From: Arcticibacterium luteifluviistationis
Lineage (GTDB): Bacteria > Bacteroidota > Bacteroidia > Cytophagales > Spirosomataceae
Direction: 5' to 3'
Assembly (NCBI RefSeq): GCF_003258705.1
Contig: NZ_CP029480.1
Location: 1,488,001-1,552,000 of the forward strand
Length of the DNA stretch: 64,000 nucleotides
A program made the translations under genes and the position numbers. Under the pieces are notes generated by a model that was not told where the DNA came from, did no database searches, and saw only the letters and a list, made by a program, of their open reading frames with translations. Positions 25,393-33,645 of this stretch are shown here, in pieces (position 1 is the stretch's first letter; each line of letters starts with the position of its first letter).

Positions 25393-26511
25393 ATGAAATA
25401 CCTTTTAGCCCTCTTGTCTATTTGTATGATAGTTTCTTGCCAAACTGAAACCAAGGAAAAAGTAGTGGAAAGTCCTGAAGAATTGACCCTTTTAGTAGGT
25501 ACTTATACGGCTAGAGAAAGCGAGGGTATTTATATGTATAAGTTTAATCCAGAAACGGGAGATAGTAAGTTAGTTAGTGTGACCAAAGGTTTGAATAATC
25601 CTTCGTTTTTAGCTCTTTCTCCTAACAAGAAAAATGTTTATGCAGTCAGTGAGATTGAGGGCGGAAGCGTAATTTCTTTAGCTTTGGGAGACACTACTTT
25701 GACAGAGCTTAATTTAGCCTCTTCTGGTGGTGTGCATCCATGTCATATTACTGTAGATAAATCAGGGAAATGGGCTTTAGTTGGCAATTATTCTAGTGGT
25801 TCTTTGGCAGTATTGCCAATTTTGGCTGATGGCTCCGTAGGCGAGCCGGTCCAAGAAATAAAGCACAAAGGGAAGGGTCCAGATAAAGATCGTCAAAAAG
25901 GGCCTCATGTCCATTCGGTTAATGTCTCTCCTGACAATTTGAATGTTTTTGTTCCAGATTTAGGCATTGATAAAGTAATGGCTTATAAGTTAGATCAAGA
26001 AACTGGCGTATTAACTGAAGGCAAGTCTATGTCAGTCTCGGCTGGTTCGGGACCTAGGCACCTTACTTTCCATCCAAATGGGAAATATGCTTATGTTATT
26101 CAAGAGATGACGGGTGCTGTGACAGCTTTTAACTATACGGAAGAGGGCTTAGAAACTATTGAAGAAGTAAGTACTTTGCCGGAAGATTTTGACGGGAAAA
26201 ATTCTTCCGCAGATATTCATATTTCGCCTGATGGTAAGTTTTTATATGCATCAAATAGGTTTGTAGATACTATCGCCATCTTCTCAATTGACCAGCAAAC
26301 CGGTAAACTTACAGAAGTTAGCCACCATTCTGCTTTAGGGCAGATGCCTCGTAATTTTGCCATTTCTCCTTCAGGGAAGTTTATTTTGGTAGCTAATCAA
26401 GAAACGGATAACATCGTCATTTTTGATAGAGATGAAGTAACTGGAAAAATTTCCCCAACAGGTAAAGAAATTAAAGTTTCAATGCCCGTTTGTTTGCTAT
26501 TCGTTGATTAA
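25393..26511 (+). CDS. Lactonase-family seven-bladed beta-propeller lipoprotein
   Basis: Member of the 6-phosphogluconolactonase (YbhE/Pgl) propeller family. Seen: lipobox IVSCQ (Cys about residue 16), TLLVGTYTARESEGIYMY at blade 1, repeated LSPNKKNVYAVSE, VSPDNLNVFVPDLG, HPNGKYAYVIQE, SPDGKFLYASNR and SPSGKFILVANQ blades, and the family's GPHVHS and GPRHLTFHP motifs. Because it is a lipoprotein, the cytoplasmic 6-phosphogluconolactone reaction is unlikely, and an extracytoplasmic lactone or sugar substrate is inferred. It is downstream of the SGNH lipoprotein. Confidence 0.88.
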   Translation: MKYLLALLSICMIVSCQTETKEKVVESPEELTLLVGTYTARESEGIYMYKFNPETGDSKLVSVTKGLNNPSFLALSPNKKNVYAVSEIEGGSVISLALGDTTLTELNLASSGGVHPCHITVDKSGKWALVGNYSSGSLAVLPILADGSVGEPVQEIKHKGKGPDKDRQKGPHVHSVNVSPDNLNVFVPDLGIDKVMAYKLDQETGVLTEGKSMSVSAGSGPRHLTFHPNGKYAYVIQEMTGAVTAFNYTEEGLETIEEVSTLPEDFDGKNSSADIHISPDGKFLYASNRFVDTIAIFSIDQQTGKLTEVSHHSALGQMPRNFAISPSGKFILVANQETDNIVIFDRDEVTGKISPTGKEIKVSMPVCLLFVD

Positions 26512-26598
26512 TTGGCAGTTTTTGATGAAGTACTGTTTTGTGTAAAGGTGTTTTCTCTCTAATTCTAAAATCTTATGTCTTTTGAAATATTAATGGCA

Positions 26599-26606
26599 TA
26601 GTTTTG
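26599..26606 (+). promoter_or_regulatory. Promoter -7 element
   Basis: TAGTTTTG matches TAnnTTTG, 31 bases before the propeller lipoprotein start. No -33 at consensus distance. Confidence 0.45.
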
Positions 26607-26637
26607 TCGTTGGATTATAGAAATAGCCCCGTGCTTC

Positions 26638-27555
26638 ATGATGAGATTATTAGTAGCTTTTGTTTTTGTGGTGGTTTGCCAGTCTTGTTTTCTTTTTCAA
26701 GGCGATGGCCCAGTGGAGCCAGTAACGCCAGCGGAAGAAGCCTTGCCCGAGTTTTTGTCTACGCCTTCAAGTTTTCCTGTTCAGCCTCATATTATTGATG
26801 AGGCATCGGGGATCGTGATTTCTCGTTCTATGCCTGGACATCTATGGGTTATAGAAGATGGTTTGGAAGTACCAGGGGTTCATTTGTTGTCTACTTCAGG
26901 AGAGTATAAAGGAGATGTGAGGTTACCACTTTTTAATAGAGACTGGGAAGATATAGCGAGTGGGCCTGGGCCAATAGATGGTCAAAACTATCTTTATATT
27001 GGAGATATAGGTGATAATGCGGATATGCATCAAAACTATATGGTTTACAGACTAAAAGAACCATCTTCTTTAACAGACCAGAATTTAGATTTGGTCACTA
27101 TTTCTTTTAAATATCAAGATAGAGATGCTCTAGATGTGGAGGCCATGTTTGTGGACCCAAAAACAAAAGACATCTATTTTATAAGCAAGCGTCAGCTTTT
27201 TAGTGTACGTGTTTATAGATTGACGTACCCTTATAGTTTAGACACACAAAACGTTGCTGAATTTCTGGGAACAATTCCTCATTCTATCATTACGGCAGCT
27301 GATATGTCTTCTGATGGAAAGCAGTTGCTTATAAAAGATTATAATGCAGTATTCTATTGGCGTCTAAAAGAGTCAGAGACTATCTATGAGGCTCTTTCTC
27401 GAACAAGGGATGTAGGTGCTCCATATTATGTAGAACCACAGGGCGAAGCTATTTGTTTTGATTTGAATGATTCTGGGTATTATACTTTTTCAGAACTAAA
27501 CGGTACATCTCAGGTAAACTTAAATTACTACCAAAGAAAAGTGGTGGAGCAGTAA
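26638..27555 (+). CDS. Beta-propeller lipoprotein of unknown function
   Basis: Unrecognised 305-residue lipoprotein. Seen: lipobox VCQSC (Cys about residue 17), DEASGIVISRSMPGHLWVIED, NRDWEDIASGPGP, YLYIGDIGDNAD and DALDVEAMFVDPKTKDIYFISKR, which resemble the blades of phytase-like/SdiA-regulated propellers. The repeated D-W-E-D-I-A and E-A-M-F patterns support a propeller. Two adjacent ATGs (26638, 26641) compete for the start. The stop codon lies inside the terminator stem. Confidence 0.78.
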   Translation: MMRLLVAFVFVVVCQSCFLFQGDGPVEPVTPAEEALPEFLSTPSSFPVQPHIIDEASGIVISRSMPGHLWVIEDGLEVPGVHLLSTSGEYKGDVRLPLFNRDWEDIASGPGPIDGQNYLYIGDIGDNADMHQNYMVYRLKEPSSLTDQNLDLVTISFKYQDRDALDVEAMFVDPKTKDIYFISKRQLFSVRVYRLTYPYSLDTQNVAEFLGTIPHSIITAADMSSDGKQLLIKDYNAVFYWRLKESETIYEALSRTRDVGAPYYVEPQGEAICFDLNDSGYYTFSELNGTSQVNLNYYQRKVVEQ

Positions 27556-27569
27556 AACTGCTCCTTTTT
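27546..27569 (+). terminator. Terminator overlapping the propeller gene stop codon
   Basis: GGAGCAGT (27546-27553) pairs with ACTGCTCC (27557-27564), then TTTTT. The TAA stop (27553-27555) is inside the hairpin. Confidence 0.85.
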
Positions 27570-27570
27570 C

Positions 27571-28890
27571 TTATCCAAACATTTTTCCAAGCCTTCCAGC
27601 TCCTTGTAGTTTGTTCATTTTCTTCATCATCTTTCTCATTTGATCAAACTGCTTCAAAAGGTTATTAACCTGCTGAATAGATGTACCACTACCGTTGGCA
27701 ATTCTTTTTCTTCTAGTGCCATTGATGATGTCTGGATTCTCTCTTTCTTTAGGTGTCATTGATTTGATTACAGCCTCTATAGGCTTAAAAGAATCATTAT
27801 CAATATCTAAGTCCTTTACGGCTTTGCCCATTCCTGGAATCATCCCCATAAGGTCTTTAACATTACCCATCTTTTTGATTTGCTCTAGTTGACTTAAGAA
27901 GTCATTAAGGTCGAACTTGTTCTCCCTCATTTTCTTGTTCAGTCGCTTGGCGTCTTCTTCGTCATACGCTTGCTGAGCTCTTTCTACCAGGGAGATGACG
28001 TCACCCATGCCCAAGATTCTATTGGCCATCCTGTCTGGGTGAAAGATATCTAAATCTTCCATTTTTTCCCCAGTACTCATGAACTTGATAGGCTTGTCTA
28101 CCACAGCTTTTACAGAAAGTGCAGCACCACCTCGGGCATCACCATCTAACTTGGTAAGAACTACGCCATCGAAATTAAGGCGGTCATTAAAGGCTTTTGC
28201 GGTGTTGACGGCATCTTGACCAGTCATGGAGTCTACCACAAAAAGGATTTCAGTAGGGTTTATAGCCTTTTTAATGTCCTCAACCTCTTGCATCATTATT
28301 TCATCCACAGCTAGTCTACCTGCTGTATCTATAATGACTATATTTTTTCCTTTGCTTTTTGCTTCCGCAACGGCATTTCTGGCAATGTCGACTGCATTCT
28401 TATTGTCAGGCTCTGCGTATACATCTACGCCTATTTGCTCACCAAGAACCTGCAGCTGTGTAATGGCAGCAGGACGATATACATCGGCAGCAGTAAGCAT
28501 AACTTGCTTTCCTTGCTTTTTTAAGTAGCTAGCAAACTTTCCGGAAAAAGTAGTTTTACCAGAACCCTGAAGACCTGCAATTAAAATAACGGCTGGTGAC
28601 CCTGTGATATTTACATTCTTAGCCGTTCCTCCCATTAAATGGGTAAGCTCGTCTTGAACAATTTTTGTGAAAAGCTGACCTGGTTCTACTGCTACTTTTA
28701 CTTTCCTATCTAAAGCTTCTTGTTTTACCCTATCAGTAACCTCTTTGGCTACTTTATAGTTTACGTCAGCGTCTATTAAGGCTCGGCGAATTTCTTTTAC
28801 CGTGGCTGCAATATTGACATCTGTGATTCTGCCTTTCCCTTTTAGGGTCTTAAAGGCTCCTGATAATTTATCCTGTAAACTTTCAAACAT
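27571..28890 (-). CDS. ffh: Signal recognition particle protein
   Basis: SRP54 GTPase that binds signal sequences and 4.5S RNA for co-translational targeting. Seen: the N helical domain, G1 GLQGSGKTTFSGK, the DTAGR loop, the TKLDGDARGG loop, and an M domain ending in the Met-rich MRKMMKKMNKLQGAG. The 439-residue length is normal. It runs alone on the minus strand, convergent with the propeller gene with only 15 bases between them. Confidence 0.97.
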   Translation of the reverse strand: MFESLQDKLSGAFKTLKGKGRITDVNIAATVKEIRRALIDADVNYKVAKEVTDRVKQEALDRKVKVAVEPGQLFTKIVQDELTHLMGGTAKNVNITGSPAVILIAGLQGSGKTTFSGKFASYLKKQGKQVMLTAADVYRPAAITQLQVLGEQIGVDVYAEPDNKNAVDIARNAVAEAKSKGKNIVIIDTAGRLAVDEIMMQEVEDIKKAINPTEILFVVDSMTGQDAVNTAKAFNDRLNFDGVVLTKLDGDARGGAALSVKAVVDKPIKFMSTGEKMEDLDIFHPDRMANRILGMGDVISLVERAQQAYDEEDAKRLNKKMRENKFDLNDFLSQLEQIKKMGNVKDLMGMIPGMGKAVKDLDIDNDSFKPIEAVIKSMTPKERENPDIINGTRRKRIANGSGTSIQQVNNLLKQFDQMRKMMKKMNKLQGAGRLGKMFG

Positions 28891-28971
28891 TAGTTATAGC
28901 TGTTTCTTGTAATTGACTATGGGTCAAAAAGGATCGCAAATTTAATGATTTGACTTCATGTAAAGAAATAA

Positions 28972-29006
28972 AAAGCCCCCACTTAATTATAAGTGAGGGC
29001 TTTTTT
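28972..29006 (-). terminator. Terminator after small secreted protein copy 1
   Basis: AGCCC-C-CACTTA (28974-28985) pairs with TAAGTG-A-GGGCT (28990-29001) with one mismatch. A/T runs on both sides allow either direction, and the nearest stop codon is at 29044 on the minus strand. Confidence 0.8.
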
Positions 29007-29043
29007 AGAAGTAAATCTTATTTTGCCTAATTCTAGGCTTAAA

Positions 29044-29403
29044 TTATAGGTTTGTAACTACTCTAGTAGTTTCAGTTTTGATTTCAAATGGCTTTACAGT
29101 GCTTTCTTTTCCTGTAGTTAAAACCAATTTATAACTTCCGTCAGGTAAAGAAGATAAGTCAAATACTTTTACGTAATCTTCGTTTACTACTGCAGTTTTA
29201 TAAAGTATAACACCACTGTCATCTTTCAATTCTAAAATAGACTTAGCGTCAAGGTTAAACGCTGCAACTTTAAACTTAAGGTTTTTCATTGCCTTTAAAG
29301 TCAAATCACCTTTTGCGAAGTTTGTGGCAAAGATGTAGTCGTTTGCGATAGAAGCAGTTGATAATCCGATTAACATAACTGCTGATAAAATTAGCTTTTT
29401 CAT
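29044..29403 (-). CDS. Small secreted protein, tandem paralogue 1
   Basis: A 119-residue exported protein, one of three tandem paralogues. Seen: signal peptide LILSAVMLIGLSTASIA, then a roughly 100-residue beta-rich body ending in VFDLSSLPDGSYKLVLTTG and ending TTRVVTNL. The DLSSLPDGxYxLxL strand pattern resembles small Ig-like Bacteroidota domains (DUF3244-like or T9SS-tail-like), but it is not a T9SS sorting tail because it makes up the whole protein. It has its own promoter (29491-29522) and terminator. Confidence 0.8.
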   Translation of the reverse strand: MKKLILSAVMLIGLSTASIANDYIFATNFAKGDLTLKAMKNLKFKVAAFNLDAKSILELKDDSGVILYKTAVVNEDYVKVFDLSSLPDGSYKLVLTTGKESTVKPFEIKTETTRVVTNL

Positions 29404-29490
29404 ATTGTTTTATTGTTTTGCTTTTTCTAGAAATTTAATTCTTTGTTAAATGCAAAGAGAAGTTTTATATTTTGTTTCCCTTTGACATTA

Positions 29491-29522
29491 CAAACATACG
29501 GTATAGTCTCATTACAAAGCAA
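29491..29522 (-). promoter_or_regulatory. Promoter of paralogue 1 (TTG-N21-TATGTTTG)
   Basis: On the minus strand TTG (29522-29520), 21 bases, TATGTTTG (29498-29491). Position and sequence context (CCCTATTGCTT) are the same in all three paralogues. Leader of about 85 bases. Confidence 0.8.
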
Positions 29523-29554
29523 TAGGGAGGAAGTGGTGTATTGAATATTCATAT

Positions 29555-29625
29555 CACAATCCTATCGAAATATTAGAATAATACAATGATTGTGCTGTGC
29601 GTACTAGAAGTACTTTAAAAAGTAC
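29555..29625. promoter_or_regulatory. Conserved upstream elements of paralogue 1
   Basis: CACAATC (29555-29561) with GATTGTG (29588-29594) form an inverted pair, and GTACTT-taaa-AAGTAC (29610-29625) is a palindrome. The same elements recur at identical distances in the other copies. The rest of 29404-30101 is AT-rich DNA, of which roughly 29404-29755 is homologous to the other two upstream regions. Confidence 0.6.
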
Positions 29626-30027
29626 AATGCTAATTAACATTTAGGTAACATGTTGATATTTAAGTATATAAAGAAAATCGTAGGATGTTTTATTTTGAAG
29701 TCCAAAGCTGGATTGGAATTGTGCAAATTGAATTATTTTGCTATTTGTCTTGATGAGAAGTGGTCTCTTATTTCTCGTATATATTGTATTCTTATATAGT
29801 TGAAAGGAGTGTCTTCCGTATAAGTTTTAAGACCTAGATAGTGTATAAGTTTTTTTTCGGGGAAGAGAGGGTTAAAGAATTTGATTTGCAATGAGATTGA
29901 GAAATGCCCAGGCTTTACTACGCTCCAATAAAGTATGCTGGAACAACTCTGAAGAGTTATAGGAGAGAATGGTGGTGTAGTTTTTAAAAGGGTTGATAGA
30001 TGTTGGTAAAGTCTAGAATTAGGGCAT

Positions 30028-30058
30028 AAAAAAACCTCCACTGTTTTAGTGGAGGTCT
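30028..30058 (-). terminator. Terminator after small secreted protein copy 2
   Basis: ACCTCCACT (30034-30042) pairs with AGTGGAGGT (30048-30056); on the minus strand a T7 run follows. It is 45 bases after the stop at 30102. Confidence 0.85.
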
Positions 30059-30101
30059 CTTCTATAAAAATTAGACTTCTTTATTCGAAATGATTATCGA
30101 A

Positions 30102-30461
30102 TTAAAGATTTGATACTACTCTAGTAGTTGAAGTTTCAATTTTGAATGCTTTAACAGTGTTTTCGCTTCCAGTAGATAGTATTAAACGATAATCACCATC
30201 AGGCAGAGAAGATAAATCGAATACTTTACTGTAGTCTTCATTAGTTACCGCTGTTTTATAAAGTACTGTTCCTTCATCATCTTTTAATATTAAGATTGAC
30301 TTAGCATCAATGTTAAAAGCAGAAACTATGAACTTAAGATTTTTCATTGCTTTTAAGCTCAAATCAGGTTTTGCAAAGTTGGTTGCATAAATGTGGTCAC
30401 TTGCGATAGAAGCAGTTGATAATCCGATTAACATAACTGCAGACAATATTAGCTTTTTCAT
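30102..30461 (-). CDS. Small secreted protein, tandem paralogue 2
   Basis: A 119-residue exported protein about three-quarters identical by eye to the copy at 29044. It has the same signal peptide (LILSAVMLIGLSTASIA), the KAMKNLKF motif near the middle and the VFDLSSLPDGDYRLIL strand pair. Function unknown. It has its own promoter at 30532-30563 and terminator at 30028-30058, so it is an independent transcription unit and not an operon member. Confidence 0.8.
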   Translation of the reverse strand: MKKLILSAVMLIGLSTASIASDHIYATNFAKPDLSLKAMKNLKFIVSAFNIDAKSILILKDDEGTVLYKTAVTNEDYSKVFDLSSLPDGDYRLILSTGSENTVKAFKIETSTTRVVSNL

Positions 30462-30531
30462 ATAATTTTCTTTTTTAAGTTCTTTGTTTAGTGCAAAGGG
30501 AGTATTTCTTTTTTGTTTCTCTTTGACATTA

Positions 30532-30563
30532 CAAAATTAGGGTAAAGTGCTAATAGGAAGCAA
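30532..30563 (-). promoter_or_regulatory. Promoter of paralogue 2 (TTG-N21-TAATTTTG)
   Basis: On the minus strand TTG (30563-30561), 21-base spacer, TAATTTTG (30539-30532), in the same CCCTATTGCTT context as the other copies. Confidence 0.8.
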
Positions 30564-30595
30564 TAGGGTAGGAAGGAGGTATTGAATATTCATAT

Positions 30596-30666
30596 CACAA
30601 TCCTATGCTAATATTAGAATAATACTATGATTGTGTACTGGATTATATAAGTACTTTATAAAGTAC
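30596..30666. promoter_or_regulatory. Conserved upstream elements of paralogue 2
   Basis: CACAATC starts at 30596 and GTACTT-tata-AAGTAC spans 30651-30666, 33 and 88 bases from the -33 element exactly as in copy 1. No gene is seen in 30462-31025 apart from this and the copy-3 terminator. Confidence 0.6.
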
Positions 30667-30954
30667 AACGCTTTTTATTTCTTCGTAATTAGTCGATTTT
30701 AAGTATATGAAGAAATTGCTTGGATGTATTAAGATAGCTGTCCAAAATTAGGTAAGAATAGTCCAAGTTGATTATTTTGATGTTTGTCTAATTGGTATAG
30801 CGTTGTGAATTTATGATTGTTTTGGCGTTTTTATTTTCTAGGTTTAGTCACTTAGTTGACTAGTATTTAAAACGAATTCAGTCTTGAAGGTTTCTTTTTA
30901 AATTAAGTGGAGTTTAGAAACTTGAAATCCGAGAGGACTCTAAGAATTAAACAT

Positions 30955-30987
30955 AAAAAAACCTTCACTGTGAAAGTGAAGGTTTTA
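30955..30987 (-). terminator. Terminator after small secreted protein copy 3
   Basis: ACCTTCACT (30961-30969) pairs with AGTGAAGGT (30975-30983), preceded on the plus strand by A6, giving a T-run on the minus strand. Confidence 0.85.
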
Positions 30988-31025
30988 AGGTGACAAAGTT
31001 TCTTAGAATACTTTGTACAATTTTA

Positions 31026-31391
31026 TTACAGATTAGCTACTACTCTTGTAGTTTCTGTTTTTATTTCAAACGCTTTAATAGAACTTTCTTTTCCTGAAGA
31101 TAGTACTAGGCTGTAGTCACCATCTGGAAGAGAAGATAAATCAAATACTTTTACGTAGTCTTTGTCTTGAACAGGTGCTTTATAAATTATAGTACCTCTT
31201 CCGTCTTTTAATTCCAAAACTGACTTCTCTGCAATGTTCACCGCTGTTACTCTAAATTTTAGACCTTTCATGGCCTTCACATTTAAATCTGTTTCTACTA
31301 AGTTAGCAGTGTAAATGTGATCGTTTGCTTCTGCGATAGTTGCGGTTGATAATCCAATTAACATAACCGCTGATAAAATTAGCTTTTTCAT
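31026..31391 (-). CDS. Small secreted protein, tandem paralogue 3
   Basis: A 121-residue exported protein, the most diverged of the three. It keeps LILSAVMLIGLSTATIA, KAMKGLKFRV, VFDLSSLPDGDYSLVL and the TTRVVANL end, and has a two-residue insertion after the signal peptide (EANDHIY). It has its own promoter at 31477-31508 and terminator at 30955-30987. Function unknown. Confidence 0.8.
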   Translation of the reverse strand: MKKLILSAVMLIGLSTATIAEANDHIYTANLVETDLNVKAMKGLKFRVTAVNIAEKSVLELKDGRGTIIYKAPVQDKDYVKVFDLSSLPDGDYSLVLSSGKESSIKAFEIKTETTRVVANL

Positions 31392-31476
31392 ATTTGTGTT
31401 CTTTTTAAGTTTCTTAGAATGTGAATTCTTAGATTGTTACATGTCGAATGTCTTGTTTTTGTTTCTTTCGACATTG

Positions 31477-31508
31477 CAAACTTAGGCTAATTGGCTAATA
31501 CAAAGCAA
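31477..31508 (-). promoter_or_regulatory. Promoter of paralogue 3 (TTG-N21-TAAGTTTG)
   Basis: On the minus strand TTG (31508-31506), 21-base spacer, TAAGTTTG (31484-31477). Confidence 0.8.
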
Positions 31509-31540
31509 TAGGGTGAAGTTAGTGGTAGGAAGATTCATAT

Positions 31541-31611
31541 TACAATCCTATCGTATTCTTAGAAAAATACTACGTTTACCTATACCTTGATATAAGTACT
31601 TCTTAAAGTAC
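31541..31611. promoter_or_regulatory. Conserved upstream elements of paralogue 3
   Basis: TACAATC starts at 31541 and GTACTT-ctta-AAGTAC spans 31596-31611, again 33 and 88 bases from the -33 element. The GATTGTG partner arm is lost in this copy. The remainder of 31392-31816 has no gene. Confidence 0.6.
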
Positions 31612-31765
31612 AATGCTAATTAACAATTACGTAACATATTGATATTGAATGATTTGATGTAAATGGTAGGACACTGGATTTTGGAGTGCAAATCCCTGTT
31701 AGAATAATTCAATTAGTCTATTTTGAGGTTTTTTTGACTATTGAACTTACTATAGCGTGTATAAA

Positions 31766-31797
31766 AAAATCCTGTTGAAATTAATCAACAGGATTTT
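31766..31797 (-). terminator. Terminator after class II aldolase
   Basis: AAATCCTGTTGA (31767-31778) pairs with TCAACAGGATTT (31785-31796), with a T-run on the minus strand, 20 bases after the aldolase stop. Confidence 0.85.
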
Positions 31798-31816
31798 AAA
31801 AGATCCTAAAGGAGTA

Positions 31817-32899
31817 TTAAACTAATCCTTCAATTCTGTTGATGCAGTTCAAATCTTCAAATGCAATCTTAAGACGATCTACCATGCTAGTTTCGCCTTC
31901 TCTAAGCCATTTTCTTGGGTCATAGTACTTTTTGTTAGGTACATCAGCACCGTCTGGGTTACCTAGTTGAGTTTGTAGGTAAGGCTCGTTCTTTTTGTAA
32001 TACTTAAGAAGACCTTCCCAAGTGCTCCACTGCATATCAGTGTCAATGTTCATTTTAACAGCACCGTAATCTATAGCTTCTCTGATTTCGGCTCTAGAAG
32101 AACCAGAACCACCATGGAATACAAAGTTTACTGGAAGTGGACCTGTTTTAAATTTCTCTTGTATGAAATCTTGAGAATTTTTAAGAATTTTTGGTTGTAA
32201 AGAAACATTACCTGGCTTGTAAACACCATGAACGTTTCCGAAAGCGGCTGCTACTGTGAAGTTAGGAGAGATAGCTTTAAGTGTTTCGTAAACATAAGCT
32301 ACTTCAGATGGCTGCGTGTAAAGCTTAGAGCTATCTACGTCAGTGTTATCAACACCATCTTCTTCTCCACCTGTGATACCTAATTCTATTTCTAAGGTCA
32401 TGTCTATTTTAGCCATTCTCTTAAGATATTCAGAGCAAATCTCCATGTTTTCTTCAAGAGACTCTTCTGATAAATCTATCATGTGAGAGCTAAATAAAGG
32501 CTTACCTGTTTTTTTGAAATGCTCTTCGCCAGCATCTAAAAGACCGTCAATCCAAGGTAAAAGTTTTTTAGCACAGTGGTCAGTATGTAATACTACTGGT
32601 ACGCCATAATGCTCAGCCATGTGATGTACATGCAAAGCACCAGAAACAGAACCAGCGATAGCCGCTTTTTGGCCGTCGTTTGATAAACTTTTTCCAGCGT
32701 AGAAAGAACCTCCACCATTAGAAAATTGAATAATTACTGGAGAGTTTAATGCTGCAGCTGTTTCCAAAACTGCGTTGATAGAGTTAGTACCTACCACGTT
32801 TACAGCTGGAAGAGCGTAATTGTTTTCGTTAGCGTGACGAAGCAATTGGTTTAATGCTTCACCAGTTACTACACCCGGCTTTACCAAAGATTGACTCAT
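31817..32899 (-). CDS. fbaA: Class II fructose-bisphosphate aldolase
   Basis: Zinc-dependent cleavage of fructose-1,6-bisphosphate in glycolysis and its reversal. Seen: ALPAVNVVGTNSINAVLE, the zinc ligands in VVLHTDHCAKKLLPW, LEIELGITGGEEDG, AAAFGNVHGVYKPGN and FHGGSGSSRAEI, the class IIA pattern. The 360-residue length matches class IIA (E. coli FbaA type). It has its own terminator at 31766-31797. Confidence 0.96.
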   Translation of the reverse strand: MSQSLVKPGVVTGEALNQLLRHANENNYALPAVNVVGTNSINAVLETAAALNSPVIIQFSNGGGSFYAGKSLSNDGQKAAIAGSVSGALHVHHMAEHYGVPVVLHTDHCAKKLLPWIDGLLDAGEEHFKKTGKPLFSSHMIDLSEESLEENMEICSEYLKRMAKIDMTLEIELGITGGEEDGVDNTDVDSSKLYTQPSEVAYVYETLKAISPNFTVAAAFGNVHGVYKPGNVSLQPKILKNSQDFIQEKFKTGPLPVNFVFHGGSGSSRAEIREAIDYGAVKMNIDTDMQWSTWEGLLKYYKKNEPYLQTQLGNPDGADVPNKKYYDPRKWLREGETSMVDRLKIAFEDLNCINRIEGLV

Positions 32900-33074
32900 T
32901 AATGTTATATTTTAGTATTATAATTAGATTTTCTTTAAACTAAGAAAGAAGCCCATTTCTAACTATGGGAACGATGTCAAAAGTAAGCTTTTTGAAGCTA
33001 TATGTAAAAAAACAAGACACTTTTCGGCTTTAAGCACTTAATGTTGTCGCTCAGGGTTTTGAACCTAAGTTTTC

Positions 33075-33082
33075 TAAATTTG
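33075..33082 (+). promoter_or_regulatory. Promoter -7 element
   Basis: TAAATTTG matches TAnnTTTG, 29 bases before the FMN reductase ATG. Confidence 0.5.
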
Positions 33083-33111
33083 TTTCGATTATATAATGTA
33101 AAGCATATTTG

Positions 33112-33645
33112 ATGTCTGAAAAAATTGGAATTATTGTTGGCACTAATCGTACAGGTGCTCTCTCTTTAGAGATGGCAAATTATTATAAAAGAAAGATTGA
33201 AGCAGAGGGTAATGAAACCGTGATGATTAATCTCCAAGATTTGCCAGAAAGTTTCGCTTTTTCTGCTCTTTACCATAACAGGGGTAAGGATGTTAGTTAT
33301 AATGATTTTCAGACAAACTTAGATGCTGTTTCAAAGGCTTTCATTTTTGTGCCGGAGTATAATGGTTCTTTTCCTGGTGTGCTTAAAACCTTTATTGATG
33401 GTTTAAGATATCCTGATTCTTTACTTGACAAGAAAATTGCTTTGGTAGGTTTATCGAGCGGGGTTCAAGGAAACGCCATTGGCTTAAGCCACCTTGATGA
33501 TATTTTAAGTTACATGGGAGCCAATGTGCTGGGCCTTCGTGTAAAGCTCGGAGAAATTGCGAAGCATTTTGACGGCAAGCAAATAAGTAACCTTACCTAT
33601 GAAGGTTTTATAAACGAGCAAGTCAGGAAGCTGTTGGCTTTTTAA
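33112..33645 (+). CDS. NADPH-dependent FMN reductase family flavoprotein
   Basis: Flavodoxin-like oxidoreductase of the FMN_red family; electron acceptor unknown. Seen: IGIIVGTNRTGALSLEMA at the FMN phosphate loop, FVPEYNGSFPGVLKTFIDGL (the PEYNxSxPG motif, about residues 82-101), and VGLSSGVQGNAIG. 177 residues from ATG 33112; a TTG at 33109 precedes it in frame. It overlaps the convergent LytTR regulator by 4 bases. Confidence 0.88.
   Translation: MSEKIGIIVGTNRTGALSLEMANYYKRKIEAEGNETVMINLQDLPESFAFSALYHNRGKDVSYNDFQTNLDAVSKAFIFVPEYNGSFPGVLKTFIDGLRYPDSLLDKKIALVGLSSGVQGNAIGLSHLDDILSYMGANVLGLRVKLGEIAKHFDGKQISNLTYEGFINEQVRKLLAF

Noticed and set aside
29733-30041. 102-residue ORF upstream of the small-protein paralogues
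   Set aside because: It lies on the minus strand across the terminator of copy 2 and duplicated upstream DNA, and has no homologous ORF in the other two copies.
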